Assembly: GCA_958295665.1 (NCBI GenBank)
Contig: OY282558.1
Span: 36,043,045 to 36,107,044, forward strand
Length of the DNA: 64,000 bases
Source of the DNA: Tipula vernalis
Taxonomy: Eukaryota > Arthropoda > Insecta > Diptera > Tipulidae
Direction of reading: 5' to 3'
In this document: positions 21,601 to 32,799 of the stretch, in pieces
Layout of the letters: each line of letters opens with the position of its first letter
Position numbering within the stretch: the stretch's first letter is position 1
The notes under the pieces: model-generated
Told to the model about the DNA's origin: nothing
Database searches by the model: none
What the model saw: the letters and a program-made list of their open reading frames with translations, nothing else
Program-made: the position numbers and the translations under genes

Positions 21601-21789
21601 GTAAACTTATTAATAATCTTAAATTTATGTACTTCTTTAGTTTTTGTTAATTTCTGCTACCTCAACACTAGATAGTAGTTAAAAAGGAACCGACGACGGA
21701 GCCATCCAAAATTGATCTTTTAAAATCTAAAGTATTATTGTTACTATAAGGAAAAGAGTGTTGACATTTTGTGTGATTTTTCGAGTGTT

Positions 21790-22600
21790 ACGTTACGTAT
21801 GCATATATTATTCGAGATTTTGCAGATTTTTCAATTTTATTCAGGTTAAATTTCAATTAAGCTTATCATTATTGAGTTTTTGGCTGCATTTCCATGAGAA
21901 AAATTTAATTCGAATTATTTTTCGAAATGAAATAAAACAACAAAGAGAAAGAACCATTTGGCATCTGGTGTCAAGTGGTATAACTAAAATTAGAAATGAA
22001 TTAAATAATTCAAGCTTTTAGTTTGAATTATTTAATTCGTCTTTCGCGAGCAATTGTTGTTGTAAAATTCTTATGGAAATACGACTATTCTCGAAATACG
22101 AGACTTTCGAGTTAATCTAGATATCTGGGTTTATGAATAATATTAAGTTGCTTGGCACTTAACTTCTTCGAAATTATCAATTTTTTGTTGCTTTTGAACT
22201 GTTTAGAATTGTAATTCGAAATTTTCGGGAACATTAGAATTTTTTCAGAATATCGAGGTTATTCTAGAACCATAAGATTATTTGAGGTTTTCCCGCTAAA
22301 ATTGGAAATTTGCAAGACGTTGGAGTTGCAAGAGATTTCCAAGCTTGAGTGTTTCGTAGGTAATATAGGTAAATATACGCATTATTGGAAATTTTATAGA
22401 TTTTCCGATATTATTCAAGTTTAACTTGGGGATTAAATTAAGTGTAGTACTGATTGAGCTACACGATTTCACAAAGGTGAGATTCCCGAAATTCGATTTT
22501 TAAATTTTTCTAGATTTCTGGATTTAAGCAGAGTTGAGTTACTTGGCATCTAATTAATTCGAAATTATCGACCAGCTATTTAACATGTTCGAGGTTTTGC
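21790..22600 (+). repeat. diverged direct duplication
   Basis: A stretch with TCTAGATATCTGGGTTTATG...CTTGGCACTTAA (22116-22165) recurs as TCTAGATTTCTGGATTTAAG...CTTGGCATCTAA (22510-22560). A second pair, ATGCATATATTATTCGAG...GATTTTTCAATTTTATTCAGG (21797-21846) and ATACGCATTATTGG...GATTTTCCGATATTATTCAAG (22374-22420), lies in the same order. This is an old tandem duplication, perhaps LTR-derived; no coding sequence. Confidence 0.5.
21998..22038. repeat. perfect 16-bp-arm palindrome
   Basis: GAATTAAATAATTCAA (21998-22013) and TTGAATTATTTAATTC (22023-22038) are exact inverted arms around a 9-base loop GCTTTTAGT. Confidence 0.8.
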
Positions 22601-25600
22601 TTTGCATGCATGACATTTTAACATTGTTTTAGAGATTTTTAGAGACTCATTAATTTTTTGAGACTATTTTAGGATTCTGAATTTATCGCGTTTACGTCTT
22701 ATTATCGTGAAGATAATTCGAAATTTTTAGGTTTTGAGGTTAGGTACTCGTTTATGGTTATCGCGAGAATATTTTCGGAGAATAATTTTTCGAAAAAATT
22801 ATAGACAAATTTTTTGACGACAAATTTCTTGTAAGCGCTTGACTAAACCCAGTCGTAAACATTGATTTGTAATTTATATCTGCAAGAAATCGCGGTAAAA
22901 AATTAGCCAATCACTAGACGCCAAATATAATATTTACGGAAGAAAATATGATTTTGGAAATTTATTTAAAATGAAAACTAAAATGTAGGTCACCAACTAG
23001 CCTTTGTCGGTGAGGAAACACGTAAAAATTGTTAACATACATTTCGAGGCACTGCTGTTTTTATTCATTTTTCATTTGTTTTTCTCATCCGTCCGCAAAC
23101 CAATTTCAGCCAAATTTTAGCCACAATAAAATTATAATCTTAACAATATTATATCAGACCATAATAAATAAAATACTTTTACTAACCGGACGAAACCGAT
23201 AAGGAATTTCTCATTGTAGCCATTCCAATTGAATTGATTTCAGATTCTGGTGACCACATTATTAACCCGTTCTTCTTTTTAAACAGCAGGAAAATCACTA
23301 AACAGTTATTAAACTTTGTGAACCACCAATTATTTAACAAGTAAAAGCTTTAACACAATTTTTTATTCAAAAATATTTTACTATAACTATTTTTAATTAT
23401 CACTTTACGATTAATTATTATTATAATGCAACTCAAATTAAAAAATTTACTCATAATTTATTTTATGTACCACTTTAGCTTTTTTGTATTTATTCAACTT
23501 TCAAAAGCTTTTTTTTATTAATATCAACAAAAAAAAACACTTTGATCACTTTTGTTTTGTATTCAAAATAAAATTTCCACAAAGAGATAAAAAAAAATTG
23601 CAAAAGCTTAAATCAAACAAACACAATTTTACTTTGCACTAAAAAAAGGGTGTGAAATAAAAAAAAAACGGGTAACAACCAATAGGAATGTATGCATAGA
23701 TTCGTATGAGCTTTTTTGTTTAAAAAGAAAAACATGAAAATTCGCATAAAAAATATGTGTGCGTTGCCCCAATATTTTTTTTTTGATTTTATTGTAACAC
23801 AAAATTTTTTGTAAAGTTAGAAAACCAGAAAATGATTTAAAAAAGTAAACTAAACTTTTACTGAGTTTAAAACTTTTTATTAATTTTTTAAATTTTTGGT
23901 TAGGTTTTGTTTTTTACTATTTAAATGGTGCTCACACGATTGTTTTAGAAAGACTAAAGAAAATTTTAGTTTTGAATTAAATTTTAAGGCAAAACATTTT
24001 CTCTGTGTATTTTTCGAATTTAGATGATTAAAAATGTACGAGCATTTTTCTTTGTAGAATGTGAGAGGAGAATTATTTTGTTTGTGCAGTATATTTACAA
24101 GAAAATGTGCTGGAAAATCTGAATATGTTGTTCCCATGTAATGGGTACACATTAAGTTTAATGCAAAGAGCAAATTGTAAGAGTAAATTTACTAAATATT
24201 TGGTTCTGATAAAATATTGTGCTGACGGCCCAACAGTTTTCCAAAATTCTAAATGCATAACAATAGATAGACGCATGCGTTTTTCTATGCCAACCAAATA
24301 AAAATTTTACGTTATTATGACTATCTCACATTGTAAAGCGTATTTTCCCCGTCATCAATATTCAAAATTCGTTCTCTAAAATTGGAAGATAAATTCTTAG
24401 TACATTTTCCACATTTCCACAAAATGTACAACAATAGAAATGTACACATACACACCGTTGTAAATATCTTACTAATTGGGATGTTCATAAGAAACCAGTT
24501 GAAATAAATTTCATTCTTTACGTTTTGCTATTTTTATCAATAAGAAAATAAAAAAAAAAAAAAAGTCGCGGAAAATTCACGATTCATAGTAAATTTTTTT
24601 TGTAATTTACTAATTTAATTTTCATTCTGATTTTTGTTTTGTTTTTAAAGAGAATTGTGTTTTGGGTTTTATTTTTGTGTACATATGTATAGGGTGACTC
24701 AGGCGATAATGTAATATAATGAAGGGAAAACATTTATGGGCGGAAGCACCCTGTCAAGTAATTATTTACTCATTTATAAAATTCTGGTGAATAATGACAT
24801 TATAAGAGGTTTAAGAATTCTTTATTACGAATAAATTATGATATTTTGGTATCGCGTTCCAATCGCCTAATTTTCTCTTTAAAATTTGCGTGATTATGCG
24901 TGAAATCGGATTGTCACTTTTTTAAACGGTTTTTGTGTTAAACATAATTTGAATAAAATGTGGAAATTGGTATTTAGGTTTCCTCGCGTTTTTTTTTGTT
25001 TTTTATTTTGTTCAACCGAAATAAAACTGCGGGAAATTTGTTTATCGGTTGATTGATGATTATTTTTGTTTTGAATCGTTGGGTTTTTTTTATATGAGTA
25101 AAAGAAATTAAACTTTTACAAAGTATTTTGTAAAATTAAAACTCAATTTACAATTTTCTGTTTTTTTTTCTTTAACTTAGTGACTAATTGGCTACACCAG
25201 GCTGGAATGGAAAGTAATAATGTTAAAAAATTCTTTACCTCTTCAACATTTGTTTTTGTTAATATTTCTCAAAACAAATTTCAGCCAAGTCTATAAAACT
25301 GGTCGACGCGTTTACTCATAGATACGTTATGACTCAAAGTCATAATAACTGTAGAATCGATCGCTTTCACGTGGTTTTTAAATTGATCTACATACAATCA
25401 GAAAATGTAATTTTATACCAAAGTAATATAATTGTATTTTTAACTTTCAAACGAATTTAACGTCAATAAATAAAATTTTGTTTTGTTTAAAAATCTTTTA
25501 GCCCCCACATACGTGTGTGTGACGTGAAATTATTAAGTTTCTTGATCTTTTGGCTTGTTCTACAATTATGACCGTATTACCCAAAAAGCGATATTTGACA

Positions 25601-26339
25601 AACATATTTTATGACAAAGGTTATATGCAAAATTCTGTTCAAGCTGTAAGCTCTTAAAAGCATTGCCACATGCAAGCGATGTCTCGTTCAGAAAAATCCA
25701 ATTTGGTGAAATTATGATAGTTTTAGCAAATTCGAACTATGCTTTAATAATTTTCTTCAGGTGAAATAATTGGATCAAAAATTGAATTTGACGGTTTGGA
25801 ATGCCGGTTGTCATCACTTGTATGTGTGTATGGCAATGCTTTAATCGCTCATTTCAATGGTCGTAGGTTCCTGTGTTTCACAGAACCATAAACTAAATGA
25901 GGTAGGTACGCCTAAAATAAACAAACAAAACAAATGTTGAAACTTCCTTAATAATTCATTCGCTTTAATAGTTCGATCAATACACAGAAATGATAGCAAT
26001 CAATCATGAAATGTTTATTAAATAAAAATTCGTGACAAAACTATGAAAACGCAACTATATAATATGATTATCATAATAAATAATAGTAAATAATATTGCA
26101 AAATCATAAAATAGATAAAAACATTTCAACAAGTAAGAATTATGACAAAAAAATTCCAAAGACACAAAACAAAAAAATCCTATGTGTATGTGTACTATAA
26201 TAGATGCTACCAAATTGACAGTATTCAGGCGTATGACGCCATATTGATTATTTTCACCACACTTTTCCCCCGCAAATCATAAAAACATGGAAAATAGAAA
26301 AATAAAAAAATAAAAAAAATTCACACCACCAAAATTATT
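22601..26339. other. AT-rich non-coding DNA, probably host intergenic or intronic
   Basis: No mobile-element protein pieces were recognised here on either strand. Homopolymer runs are frequent. The overlapping open stretches at 23880-24301 have no motifs. This could hold introns of the candidate gene starting at 26572 on the minus strand. Confidence 0.45.
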
Positions 26340-26382
26340 GGTAACTTTTTTCTCGTAATTTATTTATCCAATATATATTTAC

Positions 26383-26572
26383 CTTTCTGATGAAATAAAT
26401 CTTTGTAAGTTCCTAAATCATTTTGTTCCAACCATTTGTCAACATCGATTTTAGTATCAAAATAATCATAAGTTAAAAAGTCCCAATAGAAAATGACCAA
26501 TTTGGTAAGGGAAATTGTAAACATTACACTGAGAATTATTGCGACAAATAATTTAAAACACCGAATTATCAT
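26383..26572 (-). CDS. candidate first exon: membrane-anchored protein with SAM-like start
   Basis: The minus strand opens with MIIRCFKLFVAIILSVMF, a hydrophobic segment of about 20 residues, then YWDFLTYDYFDTKIDVDKW and WLEQNDLGTYKDLFHQKG. The last block resembles the first helices of a SAM domain (WL...L..Y..LF...G). The frame runs into GAAAG|GTAAAT at 26387-26377, a good splice donor, and the open frame ends shortly after, within the presumed intron. Sequence TTTATAAATATACGACG lies just upstream. I did not find the next exon and do not recognise the gene; a chance open frame remains possible. Confidence 0.4.
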
Positions 26573-26915
26573 TTCGGTCCGTCGTATATTTATAAATTAA
26601 ATTAATATAATTTAATTCTGTAAATTTAGTTTAAAAGACAACTCAAAAATTGGCACACATAGCGTCCGTTCCCAATTTGGAGCACACAAAATGACAAGAA
26701 ATTTAATTTTTTGACAATCAGCTGTTTTATGGTATGATATGGTTTGTATCTGTGCTGCGTGGGTGGATAAAATTTTTAGTACACGTTGTGGGGAATAAAA
26801 AAAACAATGATACAAACCATTTTGCTATAAATTTTAGTTCTATATTTTTCCGTTCTACATTTCAATTTTATTTTATTTTTGGTTCCATGATGATGATGAC
26901 AAAAACAATTTTTAT

Positions 26916-27180
26916 TTAGACAACGTAGGTAATTGGTTCAATGGCATATTGGCCGGATGGAGCATCAGTCGCACCATAAACATAATAAGTTGGTTGTTGA
27001 ATTGGAATTGTTTTAATTGGTGTAGTAGTTGGGGCTACACGATAGGTAGAACTATAAACAAATTGTGGCTGTGGTGCGGCCATTGTTGTTGCAATCAAAG
27101 CAACGAGTAGAATAACCTGGAATTACATTGGTAAATAAATTAAAACTTGGCCTAAATATTTTACTTACAACTTTCATCAT
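26916..27180 (-). CDS. small secreted Pro/Thr/Tyr-rich peptide gene, two exons
   Basis: Coding exons are 27169-27180 (ATGATGAAAGTT) and 26916-27116, joined across a 52-bp intron with donor GTAAGT (27168-27163) and acceptor TTCCAG (ending 27117). The product has 70 residues: signal peptide MMKVVILLVALIATTMA with likely cleavage after Ala, then APQPQFVYSSTYRV, a TTTP stretch, IQQPTYYVYG and a C-terminal YAIEPITYVV. The very short first exon plus phase-0 intron inside the signal peptide is a usual layout of insect cuticular and other secreted small proteins. An extracellular role is inferred; no specific family is named. AATAAA words near 26870-26885 can serve as the polyadenylation signal. A TATA box and initiator lie upstream at fitting distances. 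Confidence 0.8.
27117..27168 (-). other. intron of the small secreted-peptide gene
   Basis: 52 bp, GTAAGT...TTCCAG, size typical of insect short introns. Splicing brings the ATG into the frame of the longer exon. Confidence 0.8.
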
Positions 27181-27253
27181 TTTGATTGAAATTCACTTTA
27201 AATTTTAATTTCTTCACAAATATTGTTAATTAATATTAATTGAAATTCGATTA

Positions 27254-27293
27254 CGAACTGTTGCTTTCGATTGATTTGTGTAGAGTTTATATA
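27254..27293 (-). promoter_or_regulatory. TATA box and initiator of the small secreted-peptide gene
   Basis: On the minus strand TATATAAA (27293-27286) is followed 34 bp after its first base by ACAGTT, whose CAGT resembles the arthropod initiator TCAGT. Transcription would begin near 27259, giving an ~79-nt leader before the ATG at 27180. Confidence 0.6.
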
Positions 27294-29329
27294 CAGAAAT
27301 ATATGGACCGCAATCGAAAGTATTTAGTTTCATTGATGATGGTTAGCTAATTAGATTTGACAAATAATTAATTATGGTGTGATTTTTCAAGGTACGAGTT
27401 TAGTGGTTTAAGGATTTAATTACCATTTCTAAGGTGAACATCATTTTCGTCATTTTATAATCAATCACAAACAAAATAATTGAATAATTCTGTAATGAAG
27501 AATGGCAAAATAATGAACAAAGTTGAAATTGGGTATACACACACACAATACTCAATCGAATTACACGATTAGAATCAATCAATCAAAAATTTTCATATTC
27601 ATCAAAAAAAAAAAACAAAAAAATTTTGCTCCTAAGAACATGATTCACAACCATTCCCAAATAAGCGCACATCCATAATTTTGTGTCGAATTAATTTACT
27701 TTCGAAAACAAAAATAGAATTTAAAATTCCATTTAAACTTTCTCGGCAGCATATAAATGAAAAAAATAAACTTTTATCCCTCCCTTCTTGTTACATTATA
27801 TGATTTGAGAGATGAAAACCGAACAAAAGTTTTCCTGTTTTTCAGAATTCCGTTTTCTTTTTTTTTTGTGCTTTTTCATTCAATTTAGATTAGGTCAGTT
27901 CATTTTCAATTTCAACTTCACCTAAATTACATTTTCGTTCTTGTAAATTTCCATGTAACAGTTGGAGCTTTTATTTACTTTTGTTTTTTCCGTTAGGTAG
28001 ACTATATAGTAGAAAACCGGAAAACTGGAAAGCTACAATGAGGTGTTAAATGTACGATTGACGTCCTACTGTGTTTCGCTTTTGAATGTTGTTCTAATAC
28101 GATCGTTTTTGACAATAATTTTCCCGCTTTATCTATCTCATATCTATCTATCCATTCCACCAAATAAAAACTTTCATTTGTGTCCTCTTTATCAACATCA
28201 TTTACATACAAATATTTATTATTAATGGAAAAAAAGTGAAATAAACTCACAAGATAAGAAAACAAAAATTAAATGATGAAATTTTTCATCGATGGTGACG
28301 AAAAGAAAAACAATTTAAAACACAAAAAAAAACAAGTTTATGGTTGAATGAAACAAAGGGAAAAAATATACACGGCAAAAAAAAGCTCATTTAAAAAGTT
28401 TGGGTAAAAAATTTGAATTATTTTTGTGCATAAATTTTTCAATTTTTCTTCATTTCATTTTCTCCATTATCAATTTTTAAGTAAATTTGTAATTTATTCA
28501 CATGAACCTTGACACATTACCGAAGCGTGAACTAAAATTAATGGTTTTTCATGTTAAACTGAATTTACGGTATTGTATAGTTATGCAATTTCTGATTTCT
28601 TAATATTGTTCTGGCTCAACAAATGTTTAATATGTACAAAGCTTTAAAAAATTATTTTAATTTATTTCAAAAATAATGGATAATCATAAAACGGGGAAAA
28701 AATGTAATTGGTTTGGTTTGGATAGTTCACTGGATATTGTTGTACGTACATTTCCATGGAAATAAATTTAATTTTCTCGTATCATACAAATATTTAAATT
28801 ATAAAAAATTTATTAAGCTTGCAACGGACATTTTCATCGGCGCTCATTTTTATGGTTTCGATATAGCCTAACTGTCAATTATAGAGTTTATCTTTACGTA
28901 ACATGGACAGGGCGTCTCCTTGTTGTAGTAGTATTGTTTTCTCGTACCAGCCTGTCCTTTGCGAGATCATCGGAAACTATTGAGATCTGTCCATCGGGTA
29001 TAGAATATGCGAGTATTTGCTTGTTCGCACATGAATTTCATCGTTGAAGTTACTGAAAGACTTCGTTTCGCTCGAGGAACCTAGCAGAATGTTATTTGAT
29101 GTTTGGGCTTCGATAGTATCTGTCTCGTGAACACGATGTTCATCAAAAAGTCTTCAAGATTAATCAAACCTATGTTACTGCATATTTATCTGATTGGTTC
29201 CAAACTTTTCATAGAAAATTCGATTTTTTTGAAAATCAGCAAATTTTCAGCCAGCAAAATCCAAAATCTGCAATTGTACTCTTCTACTTAAGTGGACTGT
29301 ATTAATAAATCTTTCGTTAATTTCTTGAT
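27294..29329. other. AT-rich non-coding DNA
   Basis: Upstream region of the peptide gene and beyond. No element proteins recognised. The open frame at 28002-28265 (minus) has no domain and contains a GATA microsatellite-like tract (TCTATCTATCTATCC near 28140). 28900-29300 is less AT-rich but unrecognised. Confidence 0.45.
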
Positions 29330-29488
29330 TTTTTTTTCTTTTTCTTTATTTTTAACTTAGGAGGACGCTTATATCAATTTCAACCTTTTTCTTCTTCTTC
29401 GTTTTACATACTCTCTATTTTAGAACACACCATCAAGATGGCGACTTAATTTAACATAGTGTTACCAAAAGTAACTTTTCAACGTAAT

Positions 29489-30136
29489 TCAAAATAGTGT
29501 TACCAATCGCAACCTTTTATTAGTTTTCAGAATGTCCGCTACAGAACATACACCCCGTACTTTGTAGTGGGCCGCTGTTATAACACTTTCTACGCGCCCG
29601 ATGAGCCAATGAGTGCCTGGCATATTGTCCTCTTTTACAATAACCAAATCATTAGGCTGTAAATTTGGTTGTGATTCCAGCCACGTATGCCGCTGTTGTA
29701 AAGTGTTGATATATTCCAATTGGAATCTTTCCCAAAACTGCTGTACTAATTGGGTTAATTGTTGCCATTGAGTGAGACGGTTAGAAGGTAGTTCACAAGT
29801 GTTTGGTTCCATGACTGCATTTATTGCTGTGCCAATAATAAAATGACCAGGAGTTAATGGTTGCAGATCATGTGGATCGGATGACATTTCACACAAGGGA
29901 CGCGAATTCATTATCCCTTCAATCTGAACAACCAAAGTATACAGGAACTCCAACGTCATAATACGCGAACCGATTACCTTTTTCATGTGGGTTTTGATTA
30001 ACTTCACGCCCGATTCCCAAATGCCTCCGAAATGAGGAGCTCGTGGTGGAATAAAATGCCATTTTATACCCTCTGTTGAACAATAATCAATAATGTCGTG
30101 ATGCTTTGCTTTAAACATGTTTTCCATGTGTTGCAA
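29489..30136 (-). pseudogene. BEL/Pao integrase, core C-half and C-terminal domain
   Basis: 215 open codons: TEGIKWHFIPPRAPHFGGIW with catalytic Glu in WESGVK, GIMNSRPLCEMSSDP, LTPGHFIIGTAIN, a QFWERFQLEYINTLQQRHTW block, NDLVIVKEDNMPGTHWLIGR and a short tail. This is near full length for the C-terminal half. The preceding catalytic Asp segment lies in another frame at 30140-30210, so a frameshift separates the halves around 30140-30215. Confidence 0.87.
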
Positions 30137-30211
30137 TTGGTTGTTTGCTCCTATGAAGTTGGAACCGTTATCACTCCATATTTCTGTCGGTTTTCCACTT
30201 CTGCTAATAAA

Positions 30212-30598
30212 TCATTTCAAACCAGCCATAAATGCATCTGCAGTTGCATCCTCCACCACCGCGAGGTGTACTGCCTTTGTGGTAATACAAACAAATATGC
30301 AAATATAGACCTCGGCATAAGTTACCTTACACTGATTCCTGTAGCGCACTGATAATGGCCCACAAAAGTCTAAGCCCGTAACGTAAAACAATCGACATGA
30401 TTCTATACGGCTGCGTGGAAGATTCCCCATCAGTTGCGTCATTGTTTTGGGCTGCACTCGGAAACACGCCAAACAAGAATGCAGTTCCTTTTTTATCAAC
30501 TTTATTCCATGCATTAACCAATACCTTTGCCGTATAATATATAATGCTTGCATAATTCCGCAATGTAAGTTTACGAGATTTTCTTGTTTAATTAGCAA
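30212..30598 (-). pseudogene. BEL/Pao integrase, zinc-binding domain and first catalytic Asp
   Basis: Minus frame with NLHCGIMQALYIIRQRYWLM, CLACFRVQPKTMTQLMGNLP (zinc cysteines and following block), FYVTGLDFCGPLS (first catalytic Asp) and ICITTKAVHLAVVEDATADAF. All are in the right order for BEL/Pao. The frame ends near 30212 and resumes shifted. Confidence 0.85.
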
Positions 30599-30739
30599 CG
30601 AAGTAATGTGATGGCGAAACAGAATAATTTGATGTTTCTGTTCCGTTGATAATGTCTTACTGTTCTCAAGATGACCACAAACTCGAATTAACCCGTCTTC
30701 ATCTATGTACGGAGTGCAATGTGTGCAAACCTATTTGAT

Positions 30740-31138
30740 TTTTCCAACTGGATGCCTGCTTTCAGCATGTTAAGCTCAGATGCAAAATTATCGGTTTGAA
30801 CGATTCTGAATAAACATTTTTTAGCGTTGTCCAAATCCTCTGAATTCAGCAAACCCCGTTTGCGCGTTGTTAAATCCCTTGTAGTGTAGTTATAAAAGAA
30901 TCGGCTACACCAGGCAACTACACGAACTAGTCTCGTCATAGAACTATATCGCTCAACGTTTAAAACATTTTGAAATTGTTTATATTTTTGTTAAAGCGAA
31001 CGCTACATTCCCGGTTGTATACACCGGCTTCTTGGTCAATGGTAAAATCAATTTTGATGGCCATGTGTCTTCAGCACATTTCAAAAAGTGTGGCCCATGA
31101 AACCAAATTGCACAGTCACGTAATTCTGCTGGTAACAT
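30740..31138 (-). repeat. ~400 bp tandem duplication in BEL/Pao, first copy
   Basis: Begins TTCCAACTGGATGCCTGC at 30741 and runs to GCTGGTAACATT at 31138. The next copy follows head to tail at 31139-31537 with offset 398-400 bp; differences seen are a T-run length (6 versus 5) and one further 1-bp offset. Within it the minus strand reads BEL/Pao sequence (NFASELNMLKAGIQLEK and FYNYTTRDLTTRKRG). Confidence 0.9.
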
Positions 31139-31537
31139 TTTTCCAACTGGATGCCTGCTTTCAGCATGTTAAGCTCAGATGCAAAATTATCGGTTTGAAC
31201 GATTCTGAATAAACATTTTTAGCGTTGTCCAAATCCTCTGAATTCAGCAAACCCCGTTTGCGCGTTGTTAAATCCCTTGTAGTGTAGTTATAAAAGAATC
31301 GGCTACACCAGGCAACTACACGAACTAGTCTCGTCATAGAACTATATCGCTCAACGTTTAAAACATTTTGAAATTGTTTATATTTTTGTTAAAGCGAACG
31401 CTACATTCCCGGTTGTATACACCGGCTTCTTGGTCAATGGTAAAATCAATTTTGATGGCCATGTGTCTTCAGCACATTTCAAAAAGTGTGGCCCATGAAA
31501 CCAAATTGCACAGTCACGTAATTCTGCTGGTAACATA
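31139..31537 (-). repeat. ~400 bp tandem duplication in BEL/Pao, second copy
   Basis: Second, almost identical copy. It continues into unduplicated BEL sequence (ACCCCGCGACACGACATCC) on the right. The minus frame reads KKPVYTTGNVAFALTK and HFLKCAEDTWPSKLILPL across both copies. Confidence 0.9.
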
Positions 31538-31991
31538 CCCCGCGACACGACATCCGCAGGGTTGCTCTTGGTGTCGACATGCCGCCATCTCATTAGTGAC
31601 GTAATTTCCTGGAATTTACTTATACGATGTGATTCATAAATTTTTAACTCATGCGGAAATGTTTAAATCCATGACAATACTATTGTTGAATCCGACCACA
31701 GGGTACACTTTGCTGACGAAAGATCCAACGACTTGATTACCCTTTGCGTGTTAATTCTGCTAGTAATACTGCTGCGTTTAATTCTAATCGTGGAATAGTT
31801 GTTGTGCGCAACGGAGCTACACGGGATTTACTGCACACCAATTTTACAGATATTTCGTCATTTTCGCCAACTGATTTTAAATAAATACATGCACCGTACG
31901 CTACCGTTGACGCGTCTGCAAATCCGTGGATCTCAATTGACCTGGCTTTTGGTATAACAATATGTCTTGGGAACTTAATCAAATTGAACAA
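31378..31991 (-). pseudogene. BEL/Pao RNase H region
   Basis: 31737-31991 (minus) gives IEIHGFADASTVAYGACIYL, with catalytic Asp in FADAS, then KSRVAPLRTTTIPRLELNAA, with catalytic Glu in PRLELNAA. 31378-31593 gives MRWRHVDTKSNPADVVSRGM, the terminal RNase H/connection block WRHV.T..NPAD..SRG. Between them (31594-31736) frames shift. This is the standard order before integrase in BEL/Pao. Confidence 0.85.
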
Positions 31992-32103
31992 TGCCAGTTG
32001 ATATTTGGGGGCAGCAACTCATCCCAATTTATTTTTGCAACCCATACCCCTTGCATCATTACCCGTCAACAAATCATCCACGTAAAAACACTCTCGTGTC
32101 ACT

Positions 32104-32488
32104 TTAGCTGCCAACGAATATCGGTCTTGCTCGTCCCTTGCTAATTGATTCAACACTTTGGTTGCCAAATAAGGAGGTGATGACGTCCCATACGAAAACG
32201 TGCGTAATGTTTATTCTTTGATTGGTTGATCTGGATGATTTGATCTTGACATACAAGGATCTGACGATACATTTTCTCCACATCAGTGGTGAAAACATAT
32301 GCACATTTTCTGAATTTGATAATTATCGACAGGAATTCCTCTTGAACCGTAGGTCCAATCATTAAGATGTCATTTAGCGACAAATTAGTTGACGTCTTTG
32401 CTGATGCGTCGAAAACGACCCGCACTTTTGTTGGTGTGCTATTCTTATAAATTGCGTGATGTGGGAGCTTTTGATTGCGCCTGCTCAT
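32104..32488 (-). pseudogene. BEL/Pao reverse transcriptase, N-terminal part
   Basis: Minus strand: RNQKLPHHAIYK, TKVRVVFDASAKTSTNLSLN, LMIGPTVQEEFLSIIIKFR and YVFTTDVEKMYRQI, the BEL/Pao RT start with the first catalytic Asp in TTDVEKMYRQ. A shifted frame at 32104-32220 continues with RFSYGTSSPPYLATKVLNQL-like residues. The reading breaks off exactly at the palindrome at 32479. No YVDD block was confirmed. Confidence 0.8.
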
Positions 32489-32552
32489 TGTGTTGTTGAT
32501 TCAATTTATTGACAAATGTCAATAAATTGAATCAACAACACAATGAGCAGGC
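32479..32552. repeat. perfect palindrome, 36-bp arms, 2-bp spacer
   Basis: Left arm 32479-32514 starts GCCTGCTCATTGTG and ends TTTATTGACA; right arm 32517-32552 starts TGTCAATAAATTG and ends CAATGAGCAGGC. By eye all 36 pairs match; the spacer is AA. It lies at the join between the BEL RT and a gag piece, so it marks a rearrangement breakpoint. Confidence 0.9.
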
Positions 32553-32654
32553 TTGTTGCTCGGTTGAAGAAGACACTAACCCGTTCGATTCTAAATGCAG
32601 CATAGTATTGTGCCTTCATTGACACTTTATACAGCGAGATGATCTACACATAAG

Positions 32655-32768
32655 TGATTGCAATTGCTCTTTTAGCCTCTCCAGACAAAGCTCCATTAAG
32701 ATAATAATATCTCTGCATATCAGTGATTGTAGGATTTTGTACAATTAACTCCTTAAACGAATCTCGAA
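32655..32768 (-). pseudogene. BEL/Pao gag fragment
   Basis: Minus strand reads FRDSFKELIVQNPTITDMQ, then YYYLNGALSGEAKRAIA, the conserved gag helix region (W.FRD.F..LI...... KFYYL...L.GEA...I). The protease and the remaining gag are missing between this and the RT. A run of eleven C residues (32769-32779) adjoins it. Confidence 0.75.
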
Positions 32769-32799
32769 CCCCCCCCCCCATCCCAGCCTGTTACATTTC

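Larger units (their letters stand above)
13630..21760 (-). mobile_element. decayed BEL/Pao retrotransposon, split by a Ty3/gypsy element
   Basis: Minus-strand blocks run right to left in BEL/Pao order: gag zinc knuckle and aspartic protease (about 21600-20990), reverse transcriptase (20960-19810), an RNase H/linker zone with many stops (19800-19000) and integrase (18990-18978 continuing at 14206-13905). The two integrase halves join across the gypsy insertion ([17 protein letters not shown], then [14 protein letters not shown]). No intact LTRs were identified; TGGCTCCGTCGTCGG at 21692-21706 (plus-strand reading of the right-hand end) might be near a primer site but this is uncertain. Confidence 0.75.

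Noticed and set aside
23880..24301. Overlapping open frames on both strands
   Set aside because: No domain or codon pattern on either strand; likely chance.
24690..24770. GGGTGACTC...GCACCCTG as a tiny inverted-repeat element
   Set aside because: The complementary words are too short and imperfect to separate from chance.
28002..28265. 87-codon minus open frame
   Set aside because: Contains a tetranucleotide repeat translated as YEID-type residues; no similarity recognised.
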